NCBI GenBank assembly: GCA_029863625.1
Contig: JAOTUY010000019.1
Location: 1 to 47,014 of the forward strand
Direction: 5' to 3'
DNA length: 47,014 bases
From: Acidimicrobiia bacterium
GTDB lineage: Bacteria > Actinomycetota > Acidimicrobiia > Spongiisociales > UBA4744
Shown here: one piece after another, positions 1 to 7,556 of the stretch
How positions within the stretch are numbered: the stretch's first letter is position 1
How the letters are laid out: each line of letters starts with the position of its first letter
The notes under the pieces: generated by a model
Told to the model about the DNA's origin: nothing
The model's input: only the letters and a program-made list of their open reading frames with translations
The model's database searches: none
Translations under genes and position numbers: made by a program

Positions 1-638
1 GCGGTGGTTTCGGCCGTGTGTGTGAGGGGAGGGCTGCCGTTGTCGGTGACCGTCAGGCTGACGTTGTACGTTCCGGCCGTCGTGTAGGTGTGGGTCGGGG
101 TGACTCCGCTGCCCGTCCCGTCACCGAAGTCCCAGGCGTAGGAGACTATGTCGTGGTCGTCCGAGGATCCGGAACCGTCGAAGGTCACCGCGACTCCCAC
201 CGTGCCCGTGTACGGACCACCCGGATCCGCCACCGGCGCTCGATTGATACCGCAACGCGCTTCATCTGCGGCGGGGATAGGCCCATCGAATTCCTGCTTC
301 ACGTAACAAGCGGTCGAGAGGATCTGGTCGTCGGTGAGCGCCGGGGAGTATGCCGGCATTCGGCCCGCCCCACTAGCCGTGATGCTGATAATGCTGGTGA
401 TGCTCGACGATCCAGACAGCGATGGACCGAGTCCATTGACGCCCTGGCCAAGCACGCCGTGACACAGCGCACATGTCGTGACACCCGTGCCGGACGTCCC
501 CTGGTAGATAGCCTCGCCTTCCACCACCGACGCACCCCGAGCCCCCTGCGCCATCACGATCGCTACGGCCGCCAGACCGGCCAGCGCCAAGATCAGCACG
601 AACCATCTGGCGCGGATACGAGTAGATAGGTGATCCAT
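1..638 (-). CDS. Secreted c-type cytochrome fused to a PKD domain (partial)
   Basis: The gene runs off the left edge of the window, so only the N-terminal 212 residues are visible. It starts at an ATG preceded by a strong AAGGAGGAG ribosome-binding site. Residues 12-30 form a hydrophobic signal peptide or anchor. A class I cytochrome c domain follows, with the haem motif CALCH at residues 56-60 and a probable distal ligand Met94 in the segment GRMPAY. From about residue 132 a PKD domain begins, recognisable by the segments YAWDFGDGTG and HTYTTAGTYNVSLTVTD. The likely role is an exported mono-haem electron carrier tethered through an Ig-like PKD module; the partner is unknown. More PKD repeats or another domain may lie beyond the window. 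Domain assignments are firm, the physiological role is inference. Confidence 0.85.
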   Translation of the reverse strand, partial: MDHLSTRIRARWFVLILALAGLAAVAIVMAQGARGASVVEGEAIYQGTSGTGVTTCALCHGVLGQGVNGLGPSLSGSSSITSIISITASGAGRMPAYSPALTDDQILSTACYVKQEFDGPIPAADEARCGINRAPVADPGGPYTGTVGVAVTFDGSGSSDDHDIVSYAWDFGDGTGSGVTPTHTYTTAGTYNVSLTVTDNGSPPLTHTAETT

Positions 639-917
639 CTCTCCTCCTTCGGTTTCCCGATCGGAGCCCCCCGGCTGAATCCACCCGCAGGTAGACTCAC
701 CGTCGTCGGGTTAAGGGAACATCTCGCGGGGGATAAAGGGACGCTAAATAAAGACGGGAATTTGAGCTGGCTCCCGACCCTGGCGCGGTACCAAGAAAGC
801 CGTCCGTCCGGGTGGTGCTGGTTCTCAGGCGCTGGTCAATTCATGGCCCGAACAGGAACGGGTCGACTCTTCTCTGTGGCCACACTCCCGCCGGTTGGTG
901 GTTGAGGTTGGTGGTTC
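639..917. other. Intergenic stretch, no gene seen
   Basis: This lies between the start of the cytochrome gene and the stop of the PAP2-like gene. The open frames crossing it have no recognisable protein signature. It probably holds the cytochrome promoter, but I could not place -35 and -10 boxes with confidence. Confidence 0.4.
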
Positions 918-1499
918 TCATTCCAATCCCAGGCTGGCCGTTTTGCGCCGGATGAAGGCTTCGGCCCCGGCCAACCGGCCCAGTACCAACCCGCCCAACC
1001 AGGCCGATAGCGCGCCGATGGCGATGCCGCCGAGCACATCGGTCGGGAACCACAATCCAGCGACGATCCGCCCTATACCGAGCAGGAGCCCCAGGGCGAG
1101 TACCAGTGTCCCCAACCATCGGTGCACCATCCAAACCACAACTCCCAACGCGAAAATCGTCGCTATCGGGTGGGCGGGAAACGACGAGTTGATCGGCTCA
1201 TAGAAGAGCACGGTCACATCGGGGAGCTGCTCAAAAGGACGGGGGCGCCCCACGGCGATATTGATGAGAGCAACCGCCAGCTGGCTGAGCCCCAGCGCCA
1301 CCAACCCGTGGAGAGCAGCGTGCTGAAACCGTCCAGTTTCTTCTTCTCGTCGCCCTGCGAACCACAGCCAGGCAACGGCCAGAGTGGCGATGAAGGGGAT
1401 CAAGTAGTCGCTGATGACCAGTCGGATGAAACCATCGAAGACGTTCGACTGGCCTGCCAGGTCGTTCAACCAACGGAACACAGTCTCGTCACCGCTCAT
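918..1499 (-). CDS. PAP2-family membrane protein with altered catalytic motif
   Basis: This 193-residue integral membrane protein has the PAP2 (type 2 phosphatidic acid phosphatase) layout: about five hydrophobic segments, a first motif ending GRPRPF near residues 84-89, a second motif SSFPAH (residues 105-110) and a third GRIVAGLWFPTD (143-154). In active PAP2 enzymes the third motif is S-R-x5-H-x3-D with the nucleophilic His. Here the aligned position is Trp150, while Arg144 and Asp154 remain, and the second motif lacks the usual SGH spacing. Lipid or isoprenoid phosphatase activity is therefore doubtful. The ATG overlaps the stop of the upstream membrane-protein gene by four bases, so the two are translationally coupled. 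A much longer open frame extends upstream, but its extra half looks non-coding. Confidence 0.8.
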   Translation of the reverse strand: MSGDETVFRWLNDLAGQSNVFDGFIRLVISDYLIPFIATLAVAWLWFAGRREEETGRFQHAALHGLVALGLSQLAVALINIAVGRPRPFEQLPDVTVLFYEPINSSFPAHPIATIFALGVVVWMVHRWLGTLVLALGLLLGIGRIVAGLWFPTDVLGGIAIGALSAWLGGLVLGRLAGAEAFIRRKTASLGLE

Positions 1500-1948
1500 C
1501 GCTGTTCTCCCGCCGTGACATCGGCGAGGACCCGTTTCTCCTGGTCCGGGGGTCGATCTTCGGCGCCGGTCAGGTTGCCAATCCGGCCGACTGCACGAGC
1601 AAAGAAGACCGCGGCAATCCAGGCCAATGACACCCACAATGCCTGCCAGTGGCCGGACAGACCCCCGGCCGTGTCGTTGATGTTGCGCGCTGCGGTGAGC
1701 GACTGGAGTGAAGCGGTGGCCCACGTGGCGGACCCGTCGACCTGGCCGAGCCCCCAGGGGCCGGCCATCCAGAGCGGGAGCAGGTAGAAAAGCGCTATTC
1801 CACCGACCACCAGAACGACGCCAAGCAGCCTGGTCGCCCGGCGGCGACGGAGCAGCCACAGGTGACGCCTTCCCGACCGAGCCGCCGCTAATTGCACGAT
1901 TCCCAGACAGGCGAGGAACGCCATCAGCAGGTACTGCCAGCTGAACAT
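1496..1948 (-). CDS. Small integral membrane protein, unknown
   Basis: This 150-residue protein is not recognised as a named family. It begins with a hydrophobic helix (roughly residues 1-20), then a strongly basic loop rich in Arg (24-40), a second long helix (about 42-66), a hydrophilic stretch and a third helix near 105-125, ending in a charged tail. The basic loop suggests a defined membrane topology. I chose the ATG at 1948 because the first helix starts there; a GTG nine bases further upstream is also possible, and the open frame extends still further to 2044. It is coupled by an ATGA overlap to the PAP2-like gene, so the two probably work together at the membrane, perhaps in lipid-phosphate handling (inference). 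Confidence 0.6.
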   Translation of the reverse strand: MFSWQYLLMAFLACLGIVQLAAARSGRRHLWLLRRRRATRLLGVVLVVGGIALFYLLPLWMAGPWGLGQVDGSATWATASLQSLTAARNINDTAGGLSGHWQALWVSLAWIAAVFFARAVGRIGNLTGAEDRPPDQEKRVLADVTAGEQR

Positions 1949-2096
1949 GACCAACACAGAGAGCCGGTCCACGCTGAGCCCCTTCGCTTTGAAGCCTACG
2001 CCCAGAACTTTGCGTCGTGAGAACATGCATGCCTGCGATGCCAAAACAGGTCGTCGAACCGTCCCTGGGCATTCGTCGATGCCTCATGCAAGAATC

Positions 2097-2339
2097 ATGT
2101 CCATGAGCGAAACCGCCCCAACCACGAAGAACGAGCCACGCCTCGCCGACGGGGACGGCGGCCACGACCGGTTCGCTCACTATGTGGCCAAGGCCGACAT
2201 TGTCCGAAGCAACGTCGAAGGTGTTCCGGTGGTTGCTCTCTGCGGCAAGAAGTGGATTCCCAACCGGGATCCGGACCGCTACCCCGTCTGCCCCGCCTGT
2301 AAAGAGATCAAGGCGCAGCTCTCCAGCGGCAATAGCTGA
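2097..2339 (+). CDS. DUF3039 family protein
   Basis: This 80-residue protein matches DUF3039, a small family I know mainly from Actinobacteria. The core runs from about residue 26: FAHYVAK, then VVALCGKKWIPNRDPDRYP, then VCPACKE. The conserved His28, Cys49, Cys65 and Cys68 look like one zinc site. Function is unknown; the zinc-ribbon appearance suggests nucleic-acid or protein binding. An in-frame ATG two codons downstream is an alternative start. It diverges from the membrane-protein/PAP2 pair, sharing a 148-base intergenic region with it. Confidence 0.85.
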   Translation: MSMSETAPTTKNEPRLADGDGGHDRFAHYVAKADIVRSNVEGVPVVALCGKKWIPNRDPDRYPVCPACKEIKAQLSSGNS

Positions 2340-2344
2340 TCCCT

Positions 2345-2580
2345 CTACTCGCCGATTCGTCGGCCCAGCGAGGATGAACTCGTACTGCTCTCCGGTGACC
2401 GGCAGGTTCGGTCAGATTCTCATACTCCCGCAACTCGGGGAGCGAAACCATTCGGGGCAGCTTCTCCACGAACTTCATGTCCGCCATGATCCAGCGGGGA
2501 TTGTCGGGGTCCGACCTGGCGTCGAAGTACTTGGCCTTTGGTCGAACTGGGTGTGGTCGGGGTACGCACAGCCGGCGAGC
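2345..2580 (-). pseudogene. Decayed EVE-domain fragment
   Basis: Three minus-strand reading frames together spell the C-terminal half of an EVE-domain protein. One frame gives CAYPDHTQFDQ, the next KYFDARSDPDNPRW and MKFVEKLPRMVSLPELR, the third LPVTGEQYEFILAG. The frame changes fall near 2535 and near 2405, and nothing corresponding to the N-terminal half of the domain is present. EVE domains are related to PUA/YTH domains and are thought to read modified bases. The fragment is squeezed between DUF3039 and a cupin gene with no promoter or start of its own. It is either a remnant of a lost gene or, less likely given the missing N-terminus, a product of indel errors. Confidence 0.7.
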
Positions 2581-2622
2581 TCGTCGGGCACGCTCGAGTC
2601 CGATGTCGCTACGCTCGCCCAC

Positions 2623-2949
2623 ATGGGACATCGATCGGTATCCATTTCAGACGCCATCGCGTCGCTCGGGGGCCCGTGGCAGCTTGCCGATCTCGTTGTG
2701 GCCAACAACTCCGTTCTGCGCGTCGCCCGGCTCGAAGGTGAGTTCCCCTGGCATCACCACGACGAGGACGAGCTGTTCTTGTGTTGGGACGGTGAATTCC
2801 GCATCGAGATGAAGGATGCCGAGCCGCTGTTGCTGCGCGCCGGTGAGTTGTTTGTCGTCCCCGCCGGCGTCGAGCACCGGCCGGTCGCCGAGCAGGTCGC
2901 TCATGCAGTTCTCCTGGAGAAGCCGGAGACCCTCCAATACGGCAACTGA
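2623..2949 (+). CDS. Small cupin-2 protein
   Basis: This 108-residue protein is a single cupin barrel. Motif 1 is visible as WHHHDEDELFLCWDGEF (metal ligands His-His and Glu), and motif 2 as GELFVVPAGVEHRPVA with the last metal-binding His. It probably binds one divalent metal in the cytoplasm; no substrate can be assigned. The ATG at 2623 gives a length typical of stand-alone cupins; the frame is open further upstream but carries no similarity there. It stands immediately after the EVE remnant and ends just before the hairpin that follows the opposing secreted-protein gene. Confidence 0.85.
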   Translation: MGHRSVSISDAIASLGGPWQLADLVVANNSVLRVARLEGEFPWHHHDEDELFLCWDGEFRIEMKDAEPLLLRAGELFVVPAGVEHRPVAEQVAHAVLLEKPETLQYGN

Positions 2950-3005
2950 GACCGGGTTTCAGGTCGCAGGTTGCGCGTTCTATGTCTTGGCGCGGGACGC
3001 GACAG

Positions 3006-3057
3006 CCCCCGACTCGGGATCTGGCGGGAGGGGGAGGGCCTTCTTTCGAGTCGGGGG
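3006..3057 (-). terminator. 11-bp hairpin 3' of the first secreted paralogue
   Basis: A perfect 11-bp inverted repeat, CCCCCGACTCG at 3006-3016 and its complement at 3047-3057, encloses a 30-base loop. The loop carries four G-tracts on the plus strand (3016-3037), enough for a G-quadruplex. It lies about 20 bases after the stop of the minus-strand gene ending at 3078. No T-run follows, so it is not a canonical intrinsic terminator. A near copy follows the paralogue at 4703. Confidence 0.6.
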
Positions 3058-3077
3058 TTGAGTCTTGTGAGTTGGGC

Positions 3078-4031
3078 TTAGGCGGAGGTGCCCGTGCCGT
3101 TGACGTCGTCTTCAGGGGTGCCGAAGAATCCTCCTGGTCCGGGCATCCCGTGACCGCGGAATCCTTCACCACCGGGGAACTTGAATCCGAATCCAGGCAT
3201 GTCTCCGTTGATCATCGATTCGATCATCCCCGCTGAACCCTCTCGGATGGCATCGGCCCGCTCCTGCGTCAAACGCTGGTCGGCGACCAGGGCAGTGAGC
3301 TGTTTATCGAGATCGGCCAGAACCGCGTCAACGATTGCCTGCGTGTCAACACCGCTTTGGGCGGCGATGTCGGCCAGCGATGATCCGTCGGCCAGTTGCT
3401 GGTGCAAGTCATCGACGGTCAGACCGAGCTTCTCAGCGATCGTATCGAGACTGAAACCGCCCCGGAACCCCAACCCATTGAAGTCGCCCCTTCCGTGGAA
3501 GTGATCCATACCGAAGGGAGCACTGCAGTTCTTGTGTTCGCCGCTCACCATGGCCCCGACCTGATCTTCCACGGCGGCGCGGACTTCTTGCGCCTTTTCC
3601 TCGGTGAGCCGGCCATCTGCAACGGCTTCGTCGATACGAGCCTTTTGCTCGGCCACCAATGCGTCGGTCACGGCCTTTGTCTTGTCACCTGCGATATTGG
3701 CGATGGTCGAACCGTCCCGCAGCTGCGCGGCCAGATCGTCAACGTCCATTCCGAGCACTTCGGCAACAGTTTCGAGATGGGGTGTGCCCCGGAATCCCCT
3801 GCCGAAACGTGTGAGTTGCTCCTCGAAGGCCGACGCGATCTTGTCTCGCTGGTCGGCGGTTATTACCTCATCCTCGACCAGACCGTCGAGCACATCCCCG
3901 AGAGGCTGGTTGAAGATCTGATCCTCGGTTTCCTGGGCGAGTACCGACGGCGTCTGACTGAGTGAGACGGCCACCAGTGCTACACCGGCCACGAGGGCAG
4001 CTATGGCCAGCCCGGTGATCGCTTTCCGCAT
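3078..4031 (-). CDS. Secreted helical-repeat protein (paralogue A)
   Basis: This 317-residue protein has a signal peptide (MRKAITGLAIAALVAG..., cleavage near SVLAQE, residue 33) and a GGAGG ribosome-binding site. A short first unit (PLGDVLDGLVEDEVITADQ) is followed by two copies of an ~85-residue helical module. Copy one runs from HLETVAEVLGMDVDDL to VGAMVSGEH, copy two from SLDTIAEKLGLTVDDL to MIESMINGD. Each copy contains L.DG.S.A.IA and ADGRLT/ADQRLT signatures and is followed by a Gly/Phe/Met-rich linker or tail. Such modules are common in exported actinobacterial proteins of unknown role. The C-terminus is Gly-Pro-rich. Paralogue B (4703-5347) has a single module. A cell-surface or periplasm-like location is likely; no enzyme motif is visible. 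Confidence 0.85.
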   Translation of the reverse strand: MRKAITGLAIAALVAGVALVAVSLSQTPSVLAQETEDQIFNQPLGDVLDGLVEDEVITADQRDKIASAFEEQLTRFGRGFRGTPHLETVAEVLGMDVDDLAAQLRDGSTIANIAGDKTKAVTDALVAEQKARIDEAVADGRLTEEKAQEVRAAVEDQVGAMVSGEHKNCSAPFGMDHFHGRGDFNGLGFRGGFSLDTIAEKLGLTVDDLHQQLADGSSLADIAAQSGVDTQAIVDAVLADLDKQLTALVADQRLTQERADAIREGSAGMIESMINGDMPGFGFKFPGGEGFRGHGMPGPGGFFGTPEDDVNGTGTSA

Positions 4032-4137
4032 TCGTACCTCCGAGATTCAGTTTCTTGATTGAAAGGATATGGCGGCCACATAAGAACGGAATGAAAAGCG
4101 CATGAGAATCGAGAGGCCGTCTGCTTTCCGACATGAC

Positions 4138-4590
4138 CTAACGGGAACCCCGGGCGGCTTCGTACGCTTTGATGAATTCCTCCACCGGAGCGGCCGCGAT
4201 GGTTTGACCGATGAGGTCGAGGGGCAGGTCGTCGAGTTTCCGGAAACGCACGCACGACTTGCCTACGTCGTACCGTTTCCCGGTCGCCCGGTACTGCTCC
4301 TCGAACCTGGCGGCGGCACCTTCAAACGAGTAGATACTGGATAGGTAGACGGCCATGTTGTTCTTTTGCGAGGCCAGGCCGGCGAACATCAGTGGCTTCT
4401 TGTTGTAGGTATCCGGGTAGGTTTCGAGCGGGACCTGGTAGGTGATCATGCCCCAGTTCATGACCTCCTCGAAACCCTCGGGCAGGTTGGCGAGGATGAC
4501 CGCCCGGACCTTCGCGATGGCTGCTCGCCGATCGTCGGGTAATTCGGCGAGATACTGATCAATGCTGGTGGCTTCGGATCGCATAGCCAT
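4138..4590 (-). CDS. DUF1801 (YdhG-like) protein
   Basis: This 150-residue protein belongs to the DUF1801/YdhG-like family. Typical segments are SIDQYLAELPDDRRAAIAKVR at the start, EEVMNWGMITYQVP in the middle, and FAGLASQKNNMAVYLS followed by GKSCVRFRKLDDLPLDLI near the end. The fold is a small alpha/beta domain; the function is not known and no catalytic residues are established. I chose the ATG at 4590; a second ATG at 4584 is nearly equivalent. The gene sits between the two secreted helical-repeat paralogues on the same strand but shows no relation to them. Its neighbourhood suggests insertion between, or survival through, a duplication event. Confidence 0.85.
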   Translation of the reverse strand: MAMRSEATSIDQYLAELPDDRRAAIAKVRAVILANLPEGFEEVMNWGMITYQVPLETYPDTYNKKPLMFAGLASQKNNMAVYLSSIYSFEGAAARFEEQYRATGKRYDVGKSCVRFRKLDDLPLDLIGQTIAAAPVEEFIKAYEAARGSR

Positions 4591-4630
4591 CGAGCCTATC
4601 GCGGCCTTCGGGTTTGTGCCGGACGCGGTA

Positions 4631-4681
4631 GCCCCCGGCTCTCGGACCTCTGGAGGGAGGAGGGGAGAGAGAGCCGGGGGC
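4631..4681 (-). terminator. 13-bp hairpin 3' of the second secreted paralogue
   Basis: A perfect 13-bp inverted repeat, GCCCCCGGCTCTC at 4631-4643 and its complement at 4669-4681, encloses a 25-base loop that is pyrimidine-rich on the minus strand. It begins about 22 bases after the stop at 4703. Its sequence, loop composition and CGCGTCC tail resemble the hairpin after paralogue A. It is likely a transcript 3' end or processing element; no T-run is present. Confidence 0.6.
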
Positions 4682-4702
4682 GAAGTCCGCAGCCTGAGGG
4701 TT

Positions 4703-5347
4703 TCAGGCGCTGGTGTCTGCTGAGTTGGTGGTTGTTTCGTCGAGATCGATGCCAAAGCCCGGACCCATGCCAAAGCCCGGACCCATGCCGTGGTGCCTGC
4801 CGAAGCCCATGTGGCCTTCGAACTCACCGTTGACCATCGATGTGATGCGATCCGGAGCATCCGCCCGAATCTCGGCGGCTTCTTCGGTGGTCAGTCTTCT
4901 ATCAGCGACGGCTTGATCGAGATTGGCGTTCATCTCGGTCACGAGGGCGTCAATTACTGCTTGCGCCGACGAGCCGTTGGCCACAGCCACCTCGGCGATG
5001 GTCTGCCCATCTCGAAGGGCGGCTTCCAGGTCGGCGACCTCGATACCAATTACTCCGGCGGCCGTCTCCAGGTGGGATCCTCGGGCAAAACCGCCCCGGT
5101 GTCCGCGGAAAGCGCCGCCCCGCTCTTGGAGAGCTGCGGCGATCTGGGTGGACTGCTCCTGGGTGATCACCCCGTCCGTGACCAGGTCGGCCAGGACGTC
5201 TTCGATCGTTGCCGGAGCCGTCAAGTCCGTATCCTCGGGTGCAACCTCCTGGGCAGACGCAAGGTCGGGCGACTGGACGACCAGTGCGGCGGAGAATCCG
5301 CCCAGCACGATCGCGGCGGTCGCTAGGGCTGCGATGGCCTTTCGCAT
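4703..5347 (-). CDS. Secreted helical-repeat protein (paralogue B)
   Basis: This 214-residue exported protein is a shorter paralogue of the 3078-4031 product. It has a signal peptide (MRKAIAALATAAIVLGG, cleavage near LASAQE), an N-terminal unit TIEDVLADLVTDGVITQEQ, one ~85-residue helical module (HLETAAGVIGIEVADL to RITSMVNGE) and a tail of Gly/Met/His repeats containing a duplicated MGPGFG unit. The start at 5347 is supported by AAAGGAG seven bases upstream; the open frame extends further but without signal. No catalytic motif is seen. The His/Met-rich tail could bind metal (inference). The same MRKAI start in both proteins, and a similar hairpin after each, supports a local duplication. Confidence 0.85.
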   Translation of the reverse strand: MRKAIAALATAAIVLGGFSAALVVQSPDLASAQEVAPEDTDLTAPATIEDVLADLVTDGVITQEQSTQIAAALQERGGAFRGHRGGFARGSHLETAAGVIGIEVADLEAALRDGQTIAEVAVANGSSAQAVIDALVTEMNANLDQAVADRRLTTEEAAEIRADAPDRITSMVNGEFEGHMGFGRHHGMGPGFGMGPGFGIDLDETTTNSADTSA

Positions 5348-5492
5348 GTAATGCTCCTTTCGTGTTCCATTACTGAGCACAATGTCGCCTGTCGCTCTAA
5401 GCCCACCATGAACGCAGACACAGAATCTGGTGAGAACCTGGAGAAGCAAAGCAGTCCACTGCCTACCCGGGCGGACGGGTTATCGTCGCTCC

Positions 5493-5897
5493 ATGGATGG
5501 TCTCAACTCTCGCGCCGAGCAACGATTGCGCGACGAACTCATCATCTGGTTCACGACCGTCTCGCCGTCCGGTCAGCCGCAGACCTCGGCGGTGTGGTTT
5601 CTGTGGGACGGCGAAGCGTTCCTCATCTACAGCCTGCCCGGCACCGCTCGCACCCGGAACATCGAGGCCAACCCCCGCGTGTCGTTGAACCTCGATGGCG
5701 ACGGCCAGGGTGGGGCGGTCGTCACCATCGAGGGGATGGCGCGCATCGACCTCGAGGCTCCTGCCTCGACGGAGGTCCCCGAGTACTCGGCCAAGTACCG
5801 CCAGAAGATCGCCGGACACGGATGGACCCCTGAGAGTTTCGCCGTCGACTATCCGATCCCGATCCTGATCACACCCGCCAGGGCGCGGTCCTGGTAG
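5493..5897 (+). CDS. PPOX-class F420-dependent-type protein
   Basis: This 134-residue split-barrel protein belongs to the pyridoxamine-phosphate-oxidase-like (PPOX) class, in the subgroup often annotated as F420-dependent (TIGR03667/Rv3369 type). Diagnostic segments are IIWFTTVSPSGQPQTSAVWF, ARTRNIEANPRVSLNLDGDG and VTIEGMARID, ending ITPARARSW. Such proteins bind F420 or a flavin and reduce small organic substrates; the substrate here is unknown. A paralogue lies at 14706-15143 and ends ILPTRIRAW. The gene ends 10 bases before a Mug-type DNA glycosylase on the same strand, so they are very likely co-transcribed. The ATG at 5493 is chosen because the domain begins directly after it. Confidence 0.85.
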   Translation: MDGLNSRAEQRLRDELIIWFTTVSPSGQPQTSAVWFLWDGEAFLIYSLPGTARTRNIEANPRVSLNLDGDGQGGAVVTIEGMARIDLEAPASTEVPEYSAKYRQKIAGHGWTPESFAVDYPIPILITPARARSW

Positions 5898-5907
5898 CGA
5901 TCCTTCA

Positions 5908-6474
5908 GTGGGCTTCACCAGGACCGAGCTGGAAGCATGTCGCGATCAGACCGTCCCCGACTTGATCGGTCCCGGTCTCCGTCTCTTGTTCGTAGGTATC
6001 AATCCCGGTTTGTGGACGGCGGCAGCCAACGCCCATTTCGCCTATCCGGGTAATCGTTTCTATCCGGCGTTGTACCAGTCGGGTATCACCTCATACCGCC
6101 TCGAGGTGTCCAACGGTATGGCCGCGTCGGATCGTCGATACCTCCTCGAGCGGGGAATCGGCATCACCAATCTGGTGCGGCGAGCTACCGCCCGTGCCGA
6201 CGAACTGGAGCGGGGCGAACTCATCGCCGGCGCCCGGCGTGTGGAGGCCAGCTTGGTGGAGTGGAGGCCGAAGGTCGTGGCAGTCGTCGGCATCGGCGCC
6301 TACCGGGTCGGTCGCGCCCAGCCGAAGGCCGTCCCCGGTCGACAATCCGTGCGGCTGAGTGGCGCGGACGTCTTCGTGTTGGGAAATCCCAGCGGTCTCA
6401 ATTCCCACGAGACGGTTGCCACTCTCGCCCGTTCGTTTCGTGAGGCAGCTGAAGCTGCAGGCGTGACCGGTTGA
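5908..6474 (+). CDS. mug: Mismatch-specific uracil/thymine DNA glycosylase (Mug family)
   Basis: This 188-residue protein is a Mug/TDG-family glycosylase, which removes uracil or thymine from G:U and G:T mismatches and starts base-excision repair. Motif 1 is GINPG at residues 30-34 with the catalytic-position Asn32, followed by the substrate-pocket segment HFAYPGNRFY. Motif 2 is GNPSGLN at 159-165, the helix-intercalation loop. The length matches E. coli Mug (168) with a slightly longer N-terminus. Translation starts at a GTG only 10 bases after the PPOX gene, so coupling is likely; no ATG start fits. The pairing with a PPOX protein recurs elsewhere in this window with another glycosylase. 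Confidence 0.9.
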   Translation: MGFTRTELEACRDQTVPDLIGPGLRLLFVGINPGLWTAAANAHFAYPGNRFYPALYQSGITSYRLEVSNGMAASDRRYLLERGIGITNLVRRATARADELERGELIAGARRVEASLVEWRPKVVAVVGIGAYRVGRAQPKAVPGRQSVRLSGADVFVLGNPSGLNSHETVATLARSFREAAEAAGVTG

Positions 6475-6546
6475 GAGACCGGAGGCTGGCCCGACCACCC
6501 CCTTCTCCTGGTCCGACGGCGGGCCTGGTTGGTCCGGGCGGTGTCT

Positions 6547-7266
6547 TCAGTTACTGACGGCTTTCACGCGTCGGACGGTTCCCTGCGGTGATGCGATCAT
6601 GCCGAGTTTGGTTGCGTCTTTGACGCGGATATGCCGGTAGCCCGTTTCCACAGCTTCGTCGCGCCGCAGTTCCGAGAGGGCTTCGTTCACGGTCTGGCGG
6701 CTCGCACCGAGCAGCGTGGCGATGGTGTTCTGTGATAGATGCACCTCACCCATATCGTCGGCTTCGTCTATCAGCAGTTCGGCTACTTGCTCCTTGACTG
6801 TGCGGCTCATCAGACGGAGCACTCGTCTTTGTGTGGCCTCGAGCTGGCCGAGACCCGCTACCAGCCAGCGCAGGGTGATCACCGGGTGCTGGATCAGGAC
6901 GGGCATGAGCTTGTCGCGGTCGAAACGGAAGGCGCTCACCGGTCCTATGGCTCGCGCCGAGGAGATGTACGGCTCGCTCCGAAACATTGCTATGTCACCG
7001 AGCACATTTCCTTCCCCGGCGCGAGCTACTACGCGGCGAATCCCATTGATCGTTCTGTACAACTCGACCTCGCCCTTCTCGATCACATAGGCGTGAACGG
7101 CGGGCTCACCTTCCCGGAAGAGGTGAGTTCCCTGGTACTTGTCGATGAAACTCCCGGCGTGGGACAGCGCGGCGAGGTCGGTGGGGCTCAACGGCAGGTA
7201 GTCGGTTTTGCCGAAGCAACGGGCCAGCCATGCGAAGTGCAGTTGATCGGTCGGGGTCAGAGCCAT
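6547..7266 (-). CDS. Crp/Fnr-family transcription regulator
   Basis: This 239-residue protein has an N-terminal cyclic-nucleotide-binding-like domain (about residues 25-145, with GTHLFREGEPAVHAYVIEKG and GEGNVLGDIAMF) and a C-terminal winged helix with HTH LSQNTIATLLGASRQTVNEA at 177-196. The phosphate-binding cassette lacks the canonical Arg-Thr/Ser pair of cAMP-binding Crp, and no Fnr-type cysteine cluster is seen, so the ligand is uncertain. I chose the ATG at 7266 because the domain starts there. AGGAGG abuts that ATG with no spacer, which is unusual; the open frame continues 40 codons upstream. No target operator could be assigned. It converges with the mug gene. Confidence 0.85.
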   Translation of the reverse strand: MALTPTDQLHFAWLARCFGKTDYLPLSPTDLAALSHAGSFIDKYQGTHLFREGEPAVHAYVIEKGEVELYRTINGIRRVVARAGEGNVLGDIAMFRSEPYISSARAIGPVSAFRFDRDKLMPVLIQHPVITLRWLVAGLGQLEATQRRVLRLMSRTVKEQVAELLIDEADDMGEVHLSQNTIATLLGASRQTVNEALSELRRDEAVETGYRHIRVKDATKLGMIASPQGTVRRVKAVSN

Positions 7267-7556
7267 CCTCCTGTGCTTGGGGTCAACCGTTGCTGTGGCC
7301 TCCCTGTTCCGCGCTTTGTCCCATATAGTCGGGGAACCGACAGTTCTGAGGTTGTGCGAAGGGCGACCATCGTGGATGATCAGCACCGATTGATGGGTTT
7401 TTCGTAGGCATACGACCGGAGTATGGATTGTCCGACCCTTGACTCTGTGGTTCTCGGCGTCGGCAGTCGGACCGCAAATGGCGATGGTTTTGTTTCATCG
7501 CATGTCATCAAATGAGATCTCTCAATCGTCGGTCACCGTCTGAAACATGCTCGTGA
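7267..7556. other. Intergenic stretch upstream of the Crp/Fnr gene
   Basis: This 290-base gap follows the unknown membrane-anchored gene ending at 7557 (same strand, upstream of the regulator). The short open frames in it show no protein signature. It likely contains the regulator promoter; I could not identify a clear operator. Confidence 0.4.

Noticed and set aside
660..900. Possible cyclic-di-GMP riboswitch upstream of the cytochrome gene
   Set aside because: A GGGACGC string drew attention, but the P1b and P2 stems of the class I aptamer cannot be formed.
1500..2180. N-terminal extension of the PAP2-like frame to 420 codons
   Set aside because: The added half has no signature, is Arg/Gly-rich, and overlaps the coupled membrane-protein gene on the same strand in another frame.
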